Shown: piece after piece, positions 1 through 11,216 of the stretch
Layout of the letters: each line of letters starts with the position of its first letter
Position numbering within the stretch: the stretch's first letter is position 1
NCBI GenBank assembly: GCA_963422505.1
Contig: OY730196.1
Span: 56,264,320 to 56,328,319 of the forward strand
Direction: 5' to 3'
Length of the DNA stretch: 64,000 bases
Origin: Pseudognaphalium luteoalbum
Lineage: Eukaryota > Streptophyta > Magnoliopsida > Asterales > Asteraceae
Notes under the pieces: model-generated
Database searches by the model: none
Seen by the model: only the letters and a program-made list of their open reading frames with translations
Told to the model about the DNA's origin: nothing
Translations under genes and position numbers: made by a program

Positions 1-612
1 CTAATAAATTTTGATAAAAAATGTTTTAGAATTACTTGATAAAAAAAAAACTGTATGTGACCCAGAGAGAATTATGTAACTTTCATAATTTTAATCAAGC
101 GCTAATATACATATTTAATCAAAATACAAAGCAAGTGACACATTAATAAAAATAAATAAATTGAGGGCAGAGGCGAATGCAGATGCGGTAGAGGACAACT
201 ACCCCGTTAAAGATTCGTAACTAAATTTTTTTTGTAATTTGGAGGTTACTCCTGTCCTCATATCATATTTCAATGGTACGCGTCCACCTCTCTCACTCGC
301 AAAAACCATCAACACCAAACAAATCACATGTCCACAAATCACCCACACATATTAAGGTGGGGTACGTATTCGAACCTTAATATGTCGATCAAACATGTAG
401 AATCTAGATGTTTACTGTGACGAACCATTTGAATTCTACTTGATTGGTAAGAATTGTAACTGTATTATATAACTTTTTGCCGTTCAATATATATTTTAAT
501 ATCTCACTCGGCCTCTCATCCATGTATTAATTATTGTGTGTTATATGTGCGAGATTATTGTGTATAAATATGTACTGTTTCATTTGGTTTTTATGGTAGT
601 ACATATATACAA
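1..612. other. AT-rich intergenic DNA, no gene
   Basis: I see no coding region, RNA gene or clear repeat boundary here. The stretch is AT-rich. Positions around 270-400 hold a more mixed-composition patch that I could not assign. Confidence 0.6.
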
Positions 613-890
613 TGTTTTGAAAACCGGTTGGACCGGCCCGGTCCAACTGGGATTTTGAGGTATTCCGGCTGGTTGTGAACCGGTTTTGACCAAACTTTAA
701 CCAGTCAACGAACCGTTCGGTTTTGTCAAAACCGCACGGTCCAACCGGGAACCGGTCCGGTTTCAAACGGTTTTGAATTGTTTTTTTTAATTATCGCGGG
801 TTTTGGGCCGGTTTTGGACTGGTTTGGACCGGCGGTCCGACCGGTTCAACCGGAACCGGAGCCCTCTCCAGTCCGGTTCGGTTTCTGTTG
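613..890. mobile_element. CCGG-rich non-autonomous DNA transposon remnant (candidate)
   Basis: A GC-rich island about 280 bp long in AT-rich surroundings, built from many copies of AACCGG, CCGGTT and GGACCGG in both orientations. Its ends are loosely inverted: GAAAACCGGTTGGACCGG near 618 against the complement of CCGGTTCGGTTTCTG near 873-887. Dense subterminal motifs in both orientations are typical of non-autonomous plant hAT-like elements. I could not define a target-site duplication, so the class is an inference. Reading frames across it are by-products of the repeated motif. Confidence 0.4.
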
Positions 891-966
891 TGGACATACG
901 GATTAGAAAATTTCTGTTGATTTTATGACATGTCAAAACTAATTGTTGCTTATTTGGTTGACTTTA

Positions 967-968
<2 letters not shown>

Positions 969-1001
<33 letters not shown>
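969..1001. repeat. (AT)n microsatellite
   Basis: An uninterrupted AT dinucleotide run of about 16 units, ending at TTGG. Confidence 0.95.
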
Positions 1002-1007
<6 letters not shown>

Positions 1008-2206
1008 TAAGTTTATTATGTATGATGGAGGTGATTTGCCCGATGATGCTGGACTTTATGGGTAGTTCAGTAGTGTTTCATTGAAATACGAAGCGGCTCC
1101 CGTAGGACCCAAATACCTATTTTTTACTACAATGAAGTTGACAATAAAAAAAGTCAAAAGGACTCATCAAGGCTCTTTTGGATATCACCATCATGTCTAT
1201 AACTCAAGTACTTTCCAGCAACCGAGCCATATATATAATCTTGAAAATCTAATACGTATTCTTTCATAGGATCCTTTCGATCTCCAACCATTATTTTTAT
1301 TTGATCAACTTAAAGGATACTAAAACATCAAGTAGTAGTACCCTAGTAAGATATATACTAATTATTTAATTTCATGTCATAGACAGAGACAAATAAGGCA
1401 ATACAACGTGTTAAATAACATATATACACAAGAAATAAAAACCTAATTAACATTAAACATGTTGATATCAGGTTTATACATAGAATGTTATAATTACATA
1501 ATTAACGATCTAAATTAAGGTGATGCATTTAAAGGGTCATTCTCCTAGCGGTATTGAGGTGTCTAATCAATTTCGAATTTGTGAATTCAAGTCTTGAAGC
1601 GAACAAATTAGTCGTGCTAATGGTAACATTTGATTTTGTCATATGTTAGATATTTTTTATATTTGTACATATGATCATTCTTTGTATTATTAATAATGAA
1701 TCTCTAAGGTTGTGCATGAGGCATGATCATAAATAAATGGGAAAAGTTCGGAAAACACAAACTCTGATGGCATATGTGCATGTTTTCATGCTTACGTTTG
1801 TTTTATGATTACTTAAATCACTTTGTTACCATTTGTCTGCCATAATGATACTTTTCCATCTTTAACAATCATTCTTACATCCACCCCCTCATTCTTATGC
1901 CTCCCATTACATTTTGCCTCTTCATTTTTGATCTTGTAGATCAAAGTGTAGAAACTGTATCTTGTTGTTTTTGAACTTTTTGATGATGTAGGTTACTTTG
2001 TGGTATAAAGTTAACTTATTATAAGCATGGTAAACCTAGAATATGTCACACTCACACAATGTTTTGTTTATATAACTTTTTAAATAAATATAATAAACGA
2101 TTCACCTATCTTACGTCATCAATCTAAATTACAAAACAATTGACCAATCAGGAACAAAATTTCACTCCATATAAATAATTACTTAATTAATTAATAATAA
2201 TCATAA
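1002..2206. other. Intergenic DNA, no gene recognised
   Basis: Short open frames here have no recognisable domain and AT-biased composition. The only structure I can point to is the SINE-like patch near 1526-1690, listed separately. Confidence 0.6.
1526..1690 (+). mobile_element. tRNA-derived SINE remnant (candidate)
   Basis: Two short blocks resemble RNA polymerase III internal promoter boxes. An A-box-like TAGCGGTATTGAGG lies at 1546-1559 and a B-box-like GAATTCAAGTCTT at about 1583-1595, roughly 35 bp apart as in tRNA-headed SINEs. A T-rich stretch follows. No target-site duplication or clean tail was found, so this may be chance similarity. Confidence 0.3.
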
Positions 2207-3160
2207 TCTTTATTATATAAAGAAAACCAACTCCATCCTAATGTCCTCAAAATTTGACACATCATCACTATACTTTTTTAATATTTTATTTAGTTTAATA
2301 GACTAATCAAGTGTGCTTCTTTAGGAAGATCATAATAATAATAATAAAAATAATAATTACATTTGCAAAACAAATCTTGTGATAATTATCTTAAAAAATC
2401 ATATCAATTCATCTTCTTTGATCAAGCACATATACTTCCAAAATCTTGAATGTACTTATAAGAAGAAGAAAAGAAAAACTCACTAATTTCATCAATATAA
2501 TCCATTTCTTAACTAATATAGAAACATAAAATTGTAAGATCTTTAAAATTGTAAACCTAAATATTTTTAACGTATAATAAGGATGTCATGTTCTTGTGTA
2601 TGTCCCTTAGAATTTTTGAACTCTGTTGACACGTCTATATTTATTTTGTACTATTGTGTTATTAAACGACTTCATTATTTTAATCCATGTTTGTTTTCAA
2701 GTTGTCAAATATTAAGAATCTTTTAGATGCACAATCGAATTACTTGGTCTGAAGACAATAGCTTTGTAAAAAGCGATGTACGCACTTATTAAAGAACATC
2801 TTAATCTTTTTTCTCTTGAGAAAACGAAAAAAATGCCCGCTTTATATATTCAAACACATGATTTTTTATTACTATTAGATAACTAAAAGCTAAATCTTCG
2901 AACACCAAATAAAATTCAAAAGAGCACCCAACATACTATTACGCTTTTTTTGTGTCACTTTTCAATTTATATTTTTATAAAAGTATGATAAAATTCGTTT
3001 AAACTACATATCAACTTTGAAAACAATACACATAAAACATCATAATAAGAAATACATTATGAGCATAATCAGTCATGGGTACACATAAATCATCATAAGA
3101 AATACATTATCAGCATAATCAGTCATGGGCTATGCATCGCACAGCCTTTTAACTTACTAG
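2207..3160 (+). mobile_element. Non-autonomous Helitron
   Basis: The left end reads TCTTTATTATATAA directly after a host A at 2206, and a TTGACAC block lies nearby, as in many plant Helitron 5' ends. The right end has a short GC-rich hairpin (GGCTATGC, 3-nt loop, GCACAGCC, 3129-3146; one mismatch) followed 10 nt later by CTAG at 3157-3160 and a host T. The TC start, CTRR end, hairpin 10-12 nt upstream and A/T insertion site are the defining Helitron features. The GCATCGCAC core of the hairpin also recurs in plant Helitron termini. There is no Rep/helicase coding, so this 954-bp copy is non-autonomous. Confidence 0.7.
3041..3129 (+). repeat. 50-bp-period direct duplication near the Helitron 3' end
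   Basis: A 39-bp block (3041-3079) recurs at 3091-3129 with two differences. Both copies end in the CAGTCATGGG motif that abuts the terminal hairpin. The duplication is therefore subterminal, where Helitron ends often acquire tandem copies. Confidence 0.85.
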
Positions 3161-3292
3161 TATTAAAAGCAAATCAAAGGTAAATCATGACATCATAAAT
3201 CCTGTATTTTAATTCTTAAAAATTTAATTATATTTTTGTTAATAAAGAATCTCGATGAAGAGTTCTACCACCACTAAACAAAGCTTCAAGTT

Positions 3293-3822
3293 TTGTGAAA
3301 ATGGAGAAATTAATAGGAATGCATCACGTGTTACTAAACTTACTTTCCCTCACATTTTGTAAAATTAAATATCTCTCAAACGGTAAGACGAAAATCACAA
3401 AAATTGCACTATAAATTCAACGTTTTATTCTCTTCGATTAGAGATGTGACAAGGTATACTTTTGACGAACTTTTTTTTTTCGTTTTTCAGTAGATTTTGA
3501 AAACAAGTAACACATGTGATACCAGTGGTAACACATGTGTTACCGGCGAGTAACACATGCGAGTAACACATGCGAGTAACACATTTGAGACCATCTATTA
3601 ATACACGTGTTACTAATTTTTTCCAATTTGTGATACTAAAAAAAACTCATCGAAAATATACCTTGTGAGATGGCAAATCGAATAGAAAAAAATGCTGATT
3701 TTTATGGAACAATTTTTATAATTTTTTGAATTATCGTTTGTGAGATATTTGATTTTTAAAAAATGGGAGAAAATATGTTTTATGACACGTGGGTATTCTT
3801 ATTAGTTTCTCTATTCTCATCA
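3293..3822. mobile_element. Foldback element with about 180-bp inverted arms
   Basis: The left arm (about 3293-3475) matches the reverse complement of the right arm (about 3650-3822) along its whole length, with scattered mismatches. Paired landmarks are the AATATCTCTCAAACG-type block, the CTATTCGATT-type block and ACAAGGTATA. The loop contains three tandem copies of GCGAGTAACACAT (about 3546-3585) and related TAACACATG words. No open frame is present. Long arms with a short loop fit a foldback or MULE-type MITE. A 27-bp block starting TACCACCACTAAAC flanks the element as a direct repeat (3266-3292 and 3866-3892, exactly 600 bp apart), far longer than a normal target-site duplication. Confidence 0.65.
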
Positions 3823-3934
3823 AATTTTTCATTCTCAATTGCACATCATTTTTAGTCGAAAATCATACCACCACTAAACAAAGCTTAAAGTTCATATATA
3901 ACTCTGCCTAAAATATACTCCATATATATTAAAC

Positions 3935-4443
3935 TAGGGGTGTCAAAAATGTCCGATTGCTAAAATCGGACCCGACATTAATAGGATTTGGGTAAAACGG
4001 ATTGGACTATTTGGTTAATCGAATCCAAATAACCCGAATCCGAGTAACCCAAATCTTATTCGGATTGGATTACGGATGAATAATTCTATATTCGGTTGAT
4101 CCGAATAACCCGAAGAAGTTACTAAATATAGAAATATGATTTTATGTATATGTTATTTATGATTTACATGAGGATATCTATATATAATCAACATACACAT
4201 CACTTATAATGATGTATATAAACTTTTAGTATTATTTTGTGAAGTTTAGATTATGTTAAAAACGTTAAAGTTTAAGATATATTCTTATTTGGATAAAACA
4301 TAATATCCAAATTCAAATAACCCAAAATCGAATAATCCGAATCTTATTTGGTTTGATTTACAGATAAATTATAAACTTGAAAATCCAAATAACCCGACCC
4401 GAACAACCTAAAACCCAAACAATTTATTCGAACAACACCCCTA
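3935..4443. mobile_element. hAT-type MITE
   Basis: Terminal inverted repeats are TAGGGGTGT at the left and ACACCCCTA at the right. The flanking 8-mers are tattaaac (3927-3934) and aattaaac (4444-4451), a 7/8 match and the 8-bp duplication length expected of hAT transposons. The interior is filled with subterminal AACCCGAATCC/GGATTCGG-like words. It is 509 bp long with no transposase. Together these support a non-autonomous hAT. Confidence 0.8.
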
Positions 4444-4636
4444 AATTAAACCCAAGCATCCAAATCGAAGCCAACAATCACTTTCTTATCAAAATCTGAA
4501 ATAAAAACATTTAACCCTTTTTCGTATCAATACTTCATTTTAATGATCCATGATATTATAAATAAATTTAATTTTAAAAACGAAAATACTACGTAGTACT
4601 TAATAGATAAGTGTATTTAACAAGCACGTTTATACC
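4444..4636. other. Short spacer before element B
   Basis: AT-rich DNA with no recognisable feature. The last five bases, atacc (4632-4636), should be the left target-site duplication of element B. Its partner lies beyond the right edge of the window. Confidence 0.5.
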
Positions 4637-4781
4637 TTAAACGCCCGATTTTTTTTATTAACACTATAAAAATATACTCTATTAGGTCCCATATACTATT
4701 ACTAATTAGTTTATACCAACGCAAAATATATACGACTCAAATACATAAACTAAAACAAAAGTCACCAAAACTGCAGGATAC

Positions 4782-4947
4782 CTGCCGGGTAACCGGGTTA
4801 ACGGCCGGGTAGACTCAAGAAACTCCAAAGCCAATTCTCGAGGTAGAAAAATTCACTATAGCTATCCATTTGGGGCAGCCTTATCCGCCGGGTACGCTCA
4901 CCGGGTAGCCATACCCGCCGGATACTGCACCTTACCCGCCGGGTAAG
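4782..4947. repeat. CCGCCGGGTA motif cluster in LTR B
   Basis: At least seven copies of CCGGGTA or CGCCGGGTA occur within 165 bp, partly inverted (TACCCGCCGG). They form a GC-rich island in an AT-rich LTR. The partner LTR has the same cluster at about 11366-11534. Confidence 0.8.
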
Positions 4948-6154
4948 AGTGCAGTACAACAGACCTGCAGACTTAACTAATTACATACCAAAACCCGAAT
5001 TTCAAATATGCATAAATTTTAAACCGTAAAGATTTAAGCTATAAAATTTTGCAAGCACTTTTATATCATCAAAATAAACATTTCATTTTGTATACTTTTT
5101 CAAATTTCACAAAAACACGTGATTTGAACGTGTGGCTAGTTTTTGACCACTTTAGACACTTTTTGATGACAAGTTTAAACTCAAACCATATAGAATCTGA
5201 CTAAAACCCTTTATATACTTATTAGGTATACTAAAGCAAGTCTCAATAATATATCAAAAGTATCAAAATGCTAATTCATCCAAAATTAGCACCAAGACGT
5301 TTTAAAGACTCACTTTGATACGTTTTGACCCAATTAACATTCTAACCACAATTTGACCAAAATAATACTCAATCTATACATAATTGACTATTACCAACAT
5401 AGTTGACTATTTATAAACTTCCAATTCAACCAACCAATTAAATAAACACATTTCTACATTTCACCCATAAAAACAAACTAGATAATTTACATTTATATAA
5501 ACTTCAACGCTTTTCCGAAAACATATGTATATGACTACACATCATGGTTGACTTTCAAAGTCAACATACCCTAGAAACAAAACCATAGACATTGTGTTTA
5601 ATTTTCAAAACAAAACCTTTGGGCGCATTACACAAGTCATATTCAAAACGATGATTAAAGGTAGAAAATTCCACTCACTAAAGCTAGCAATCCATGCTAT
5701 TTCTTCATAATCCTTTTCCATTCTCTTTGACCTGACTTACCTAAAAACCATGAAACATGGAAAGAATAAACACACATGCTTAGTGAGCATATAGGTAACT
5801 AACTAAAAAATTTTACAACATCATGAAACAATCATTATAATCACATCATGTCATCTTACACAATAATCCCTGAAACAACATGTAAACACCAAACACTATG
5901 CGGATCCACGACCTTAAGAAATAAGGCAACAAGGTACCAAATCATGTCAAAATAGATACCAAGTTTAAGAAACAAGTCTATGCTAGCCAAGCTAGCTAAT
6001 CTCTATTATAGAAACAAGTTAAGAAACAAGTAAACTTCCACTTGATTGTGCAAACCTCTAGCTCGAAAGCTATCCGGTACATACTCAATCATTCATATAC
6101 TTCAACATTAACCACTAACAATTACAAATATAAATCATAAATAACTTCCACATG

Positions 6155-8379
6155 TGTAACACCCCCAAATTATGTGTTTAGCGGAAGTAAGCTTTGAGGT
6201 GCTACTAATCAAATATCAACAGCACAAAGATAAAGTAAACGACGTCTATATGCAACGTTTGAAAAATAATTACATTTCATAAATACAAAGTTTGAAAACA
6301 TAGTGTTTTCAGTTACAAAATGTAGTTCCCTAGAGTCCACGCGTGTAGCAGGAGATTCTATTACATGATCATAATATACAAAAGATAATGCTAAAAATTT
6401 CCGTTAAATGCAAGGTAGAAATCATGCGACTCTAGCTAGTGTCCAGGGATAATCCTACTCCGTCTGTGTACCTGAGATACAAAGCTAAAAAGTGTCAACC
6501 AAAAAGGTTGGTGAATCTCACAGGTTTAGTAGTAAAGTAATCGTTTATGAACCACAAGTATGTACCAGCGTTGCTATCAAGCAAAGTAATTAAATCAGTA
6601 TGTACGCACAGTTGCCATGATCTCATAAGTTGAAGCTTAACCGTGTAATGTGAATATATCACGTACCCCCGTGAGTGCTATCCGCACACTCATATGTAAC
6701 AAATACTAATATGCCTGTTTCTACGTGTAAATCAGTACGTGGCAGCGCTACCACCCCAGGCAGGGATTGTCAGTCCCAAATGGATCCATTTACTAGTAAT
6801 CGCGCTTAAGTCCATAACTAATTACGATAGGAGGCTTTCAGTGGATAAACAGTAACTCATGCGTTGTGTGTAAAAAGTAATCAGTTCAGTACATTGTGTT
6901 CACGTGTAAAAACAGTTGCTAAGTATCTCACCCCAAAGTATAAAAACAGTAAAAGTGGGGCTGTAAGACTCACCTGAGTCTTGTAAGTACGTATGTGAAA
7001 TCAATCAGGTAAAGCGGATGTAAGTCCGTGTATCGGTTCTCAGAACCCTGCAACCTTCTGGTGTCCGAAACGCTCAAGGTCGTAAGTAAACAAGTAAACG
7101 AGTTGGTGTCTTAAAAGATCACCCATGCTAGTTGTCCACTCAACTGGAAATGTCCAAGTGTTCGCTTAGTAATCCGTTTGTATTTTGAAAACAAGTATGG
7201 CCCGTTGGTGACGGTTTGTAATAATAATTTCTGAAAACATTATTATATTCGTTTCGTTTTATGCTTAGCAAAAGTATATACTTTTGTTTGTCAATCATCG
7301 TTGTAAAAAGTGTAGTTGTCGTTACGCCAAATGTGATATTGTTGGGTAAAAACTCAGTTCGCAGGGCAGAACCTCAGTTCGCAGGCCAGGTCAGTTCGAC
7401 TCGCTCGTTCGACTCGCAAGCTCGGCTCGCAAGGGTTCGGTTCGCATCTCGGTTCTGTTTGCATCATGAGCTCGGTTCGCAGTTCGGTTCGGTTCGCATC
7501 ACGAGCTCGGTTCGCAGCTCGGTTCGGTTCACATCGCGAGCTCGGTTCGCAGCTCGGCTCGGTTCGCATCGCGAGCTCGGTTTGCAGCTCGGCTCGGTTC
7601 GCCGGAAGAACAGATCTCAGCTCGCAGAACGAGCTGCTCGTATTTTTAACTTTAAAAACGCATTTTTAAGTCAGTTTTTGGTCAATTCTTCGTTGAGCAA
7701 ACGTTCTAGCATGTAAATAAAAGCTTTACAAGTAATTTAAAAGAGTTTTTAAAGCTTCTTACCAACAAAATCGATAATCAAAGAAGATGATGATGATGAT
7801 AATGATGATGAACGATTTTGGTGATGATGTTCTTGTTATCTCAGTTTTTAGAGAGAGGTATAGAGATTTAGTAGGGAGAGAGATGAGAGAAAATAGGTGT
7901 AAGTGTGTGTGTAAAGTGAGGTGAAGTGGGGAAAGAATGGGGTTAAAGGGTTGGGTTCGCGGGTTTGGTGGATTGGGTTCGCGGGTTCGGGCTGACCTAC
8001 CTTGGGTCTCCGGCTCGCGTGTTTGTGTTTCCTAATAGTATTATGTCTCGTAGTCGGTTAAATCCGTAATCGTTTAAATCGCGAAATCTTTTTAAGATTT
8101 TTAATTATATCTTAAACAAATACGAAAATTCGTGTAATCTATTATAGTAAGAAATGATTGTTTGGATAACACCACGTTATTTATTAACTTTGTCACCAAC
8201 GTCCATAATAAATACATGTCGGACCTCGTCCGGTTCATAAGTGCACGATTTAATCGAATCGCGTAAGCGTGTATGTAATCACACCAAAACGTTTCATATA
8301 TTTAGAATATTACAAAACTAAACACATGTAATTACAAGTAGTTTAGGCACTAATCAAAAGTCCTAAATTGGCGGTTGCA
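6155..8379 (-). mobile_element. Solo LTR H (Tekay-type), minus orientation
   Basis: A 2,225-bp unit with TG...CA ends and a perfect 5-bp duplication, acatg, at 6150-6154 and 8380-8384. It interrupts sequence that is continuous in the other LTR of element B. Read on the minus strand, it begins TGCAACCGCCAATTTAGG and ends GGGGGTGTTACA, like the LTRs of element D and solo LTR J, so all belong to one superfamily. No internal region is present, so it is a solo LTR left by LTR-LTR recombination. It carries a GTTCGCAGCTCG tandem array and the conserved splice-site pair described for D (minus strand: donor near 7762, acceptor near 6472). Confidence 0.9.
7351..7638. repeat. GTTCGCAGCTCG tandem array in solo LTR H
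   Basis: An irregular array of about 30-bp units built on GGTTCGCAGCTCGG and GGTTCGCATC(G/A)CGAGCTC. Many units are partly self-complementary (CGAGCTCG). It is open in several frames on both strands (Arg/Ser/Phe-rich products), but the openness is a consequence of the repeat, not evidence for a protein. Confidence 0.85.
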
Positions 8380-9395
8380 ACATGGTTGTATGATCCTCTT
8401 GCTCGGAAGAAATCTGGAAACACATAAAACCCTACTCAAATAGTCCATATACTACTCACCTTTGTCTTCAACCGATAATTTACAAGACGTAGTCAACGAT
8501 GATAATTCCAACACTTTATCACCTATCATATAACACATAATCACATACAACATATTTAGAACCTACTAATCTTCATAGTTAAGCATCTATCAACACTAAT
8601 CCTCCGCCCTTTAGAATTTCTCTTGATTTATTATTAAACCAACTAATAATATTCACTTCTTATATAATTAAAATCAACACCCTTGTCTAATTACTTGAAC
8701 ATGGATTAACATGTTATACATATATCATCTTTACATAATCATTCCTTCAAATCTTCATACTTACGTTTAACACTTGATTTCATATATTTCTTATTAAATC
8801 ATCATAACAACACTATATTAACATCACTAATCACACTATTAGTTAATTTACATCAAACCATCAAGATTAAGTAAAACCCATAATTTATCCAAGAACATAA
8901 CTACTAATTTCATCACTTTTGATTTGTAATATGATTACATACAAGCTTAATAACACTAATTAACATCTATTCCATCAATTTAGAACCCTAATTTCGTATT
9001 AAAATTACCAAATTTATAAAACCCCATGAAAACCCCAAAAACTAGGTTAAAACATGAAGAATCAACTTAACAAGGATTGAAGGTGATGAAGAAGATGATG
9101 ATTTAGACACTAATCTCTTGAATTTGAAATTAAGATTAAAGGTTTAGTGAGAAGGCGTGTTTCCTACGATTTCTCAAGTCTCTGGGAAGTATTTGGATAG
9201 TTTTAGAATACAATGAGATAAACATCAAGCCATCCACGCACATATCTGTGTTTTTATTTAATTCCAATTATTTTACAGTCTAGAACTGATAAACCATTTA
9301 CGTTTTCTATTATTTTGTATCCTTTATATCATATTACTTTAAAATAAATATACCCTCGCATACTAAACTAATAACTTGAAATTCGTGGTGTTACA

Positions 9396-9409
9396 ACTCT
9401 CCCCCACTT
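9396..9409 (-). promoter_or_regulatory. Element B polypurine tract
   Basis: On the minus strand AAGTGGGGGAGAGT lies directly before the TGTAACACC start of the 3' LTR, where second-strand DNA synthesis is primed. Confidence 0.85.
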
Positions 9410-9477
9410 ATTCAGTTCGTGCCCTCATGAACTACCCTTGATACACTATAACCACTCATTTCTTTCTGCTTAGTACT

Positions 9478-10825
9478 TCAAAGGACAACATACTTAAACA
9501 GTATAATATTCACACATACACAATCTGAAAGGAATACCGGAGATTCAACGGCTCTAAATTCAATCAAATGTGAGCAGGTTAAAAATGATAAGGTACCTGT
9601 CGCCACATCGGATGACTCTTTCGCCTCTCTGGCAATTAGTTGAAAGGAACGTGGTCTAGACCTTGACCTAGTCGTCACTAACTTAGCCTCCAATTCATTT
9701 CTCCTAACTTCCTTTTTGTCAGGACAATCGGCCTGGAGGTGGTCATCCTTAAAACAATAGTAACACAAATGATAAGGGCTTGGGCAATTCGGTACCATGT
9801 GCCCAGGTCTTCCACACTTAAAACACTTACACTCACCGGTATCTGTTCTACCACACTTATCACAAAGAGGGATTTCTCGTGGTTGAGATTGGAAATGATA
9901 TTACTGTAATGGTTGTGGTTGTTGTTAGGTCTCCTCAAATCGTAGCTTCTTAAAAGATGAGGGTTGTGAAGTAGTGATATATTCTATTTTTCTCTTAATT
10001 GTGGTTTCAACACTCTTATCTTGTAAATCTTTCTCACGCACTAAAGCTCTATTCAACATCTTAGCAATGGTATCATAGATGATGGGGTCAATAGATTCAC
10101 GGATATCAATATTCAGGTGACGATAAAAACGACTAGTTAACAGTTTTGGGTTAGAGGTATACTCAGGGCAAACATAGATTTTTCACGAAAATACTTAGAG
10201 TACTCTGCAGCAGACTTACTTGCCTGATCAATCACTAAGAATTCTACCTTTAACTTTTCAATTTCAGCTGGTGGCGAAAATTCTTCTTTAAATATCTCTT
10301 TAAACTTGTCCAAGGTAAATTTTGAAGCTACCTCAAAACCATGTGTTTCAACCTGAGAATTCCACCACTCATGCGCATCTCCCTTCAATTGATGCGCAAC
10401 AAATATCACCTTTGATTCATCAGGACAATTGCACAATAGAAAAGTTTCCTCTAACTCACTTAACCATCGTGTACTAATGACAGGGTTCAACTCTCCCAGA
10501 AACTTGGGTGTTTGACAACTTGCAAAACACTTATTTACAGATATGTCTTTTTATTTACCCTTCTCGTGTTGGGTTGACGTAGCTTCAATATTAGGGGAGG
10601 ATTTGTTATGTTTGGATAGTTTTGTACAAACTCGTTTAATCTCAAAGTTACTATTTCCTCAAATTGAGTAATTAAAGTTGGGGTAAAAGATTCGAGGGCT
10701 TTCCCAATTACTCTTTTTAAGATCATCTCATCCTTAGGGTTTAAATTTCTATTACTAGTATTCTCCTCTCGCGGGGGAGAACGTCCCTGAGTACTTTCAC
10801 TATCCGGATTCTTAAAAGCTTTCAT
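9478..10825 (-). pseudogene. gag: Element B gag (capsid and zinc-knuckle protein), broken
   Basis: Gag packages the element RNA into virus-like particles in the cytoplasm. The reading frame starts at 10825 and is broken into at least three pieces by frameshifts near 10500, 10136 and 9900. The 10137-10490 piece holds the capsid core, with GDAHEWW and FKEEFSPP motifs typical of the plant retrotransposon gag family. Near 9740-9840 there are two CCHC zinc knuckles (CFKCGRPGHMVPNC and CYYCFKDDHLQADC) behind an extra CxxC-type cluster. After the basic tail the frame reaches VATGT, where a protease would normally follow. Instead it runs into unrelated sequence and stops about 70 bp before the polypurine tract. 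Confidence 0.8.
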
Positions 10826-11202
10826 TTACTATAAACATTTAACAAATTCAATTAGTTCAGTTAATCCTTCACATAGTGAAATAGTTAAAGAAACATTCTA
10901 CTTAGATCTTCAAAACAACCTTTCACTGAAACCATCTTACATTTAAAAATTATGAATCACCAACATGCATTAATGTAATATAACAGCATTGGCCAGACGT
11001 TGCCATATTAAATTAATTTCACATTTCTATTCATTACTTTTAAAAGTAATTATGCTAAGGCAAAAATTGTTCTTGAAGTCAAACATATAATCATATAACA
11101 AGGAAAACCACAGAAATGCAATTACAAAGCACTATCATGCATTCTAAATAGTTTAAGATTAACTAATCCTAAAGTGAATTACGTAATTCTCTTAAACTAT
11201 CA

Positions 11203-11214
11203 CTCTGATACCAA
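11203..11214 (-). promoter_or_regulatory. Element B primer-binding site (initiator Met tRNA)
   Basis: The minus strand reads TTGGTATCAGAG immediately inside the 5' LTR. TGGTATCAGAG is complementary to the 3' end of plant initiator methionine tRNA, the usual primer. Confidence 0.9.
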
Positions 11215-11216
11215 CT

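Larger units (their letters stand above)
4637..9395 (-). repeat. Element B 3' LTR (split by solo LTR H)
   Basis: The segments 4637-6154 and 8380-9395 together match 11217-13688. The outer end begins TTAAACGCCC where the partner LTR has TGAAACGCCC, so the terminal G has mutated. The inner end is GTGTTACA, next to the polypurine tract. It contains a cluster of CCGGGTA motifs (4782-4947). Joined length is about 2.53 kb. Confidence 0.85.

Noticed and set aside
527..766. 79-codon minus-strand frame
   Set aside because: Overlaps the CCGG-rich island; no similarity to any protein I know.
7261..7716. 151-codon Arg/Ser-rich open frame
   Set aside because: It is the GTTCGCAG array of solo LTR H, open in several frames on both strands because of repeat composition.
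11203..11214. tRNA-like TGGTATCAGAG sequences (also 17638 and 51852)
   Set aside because: They are primer-binding sites next to LTRs; no tRNA cloverleaf surrounds them.
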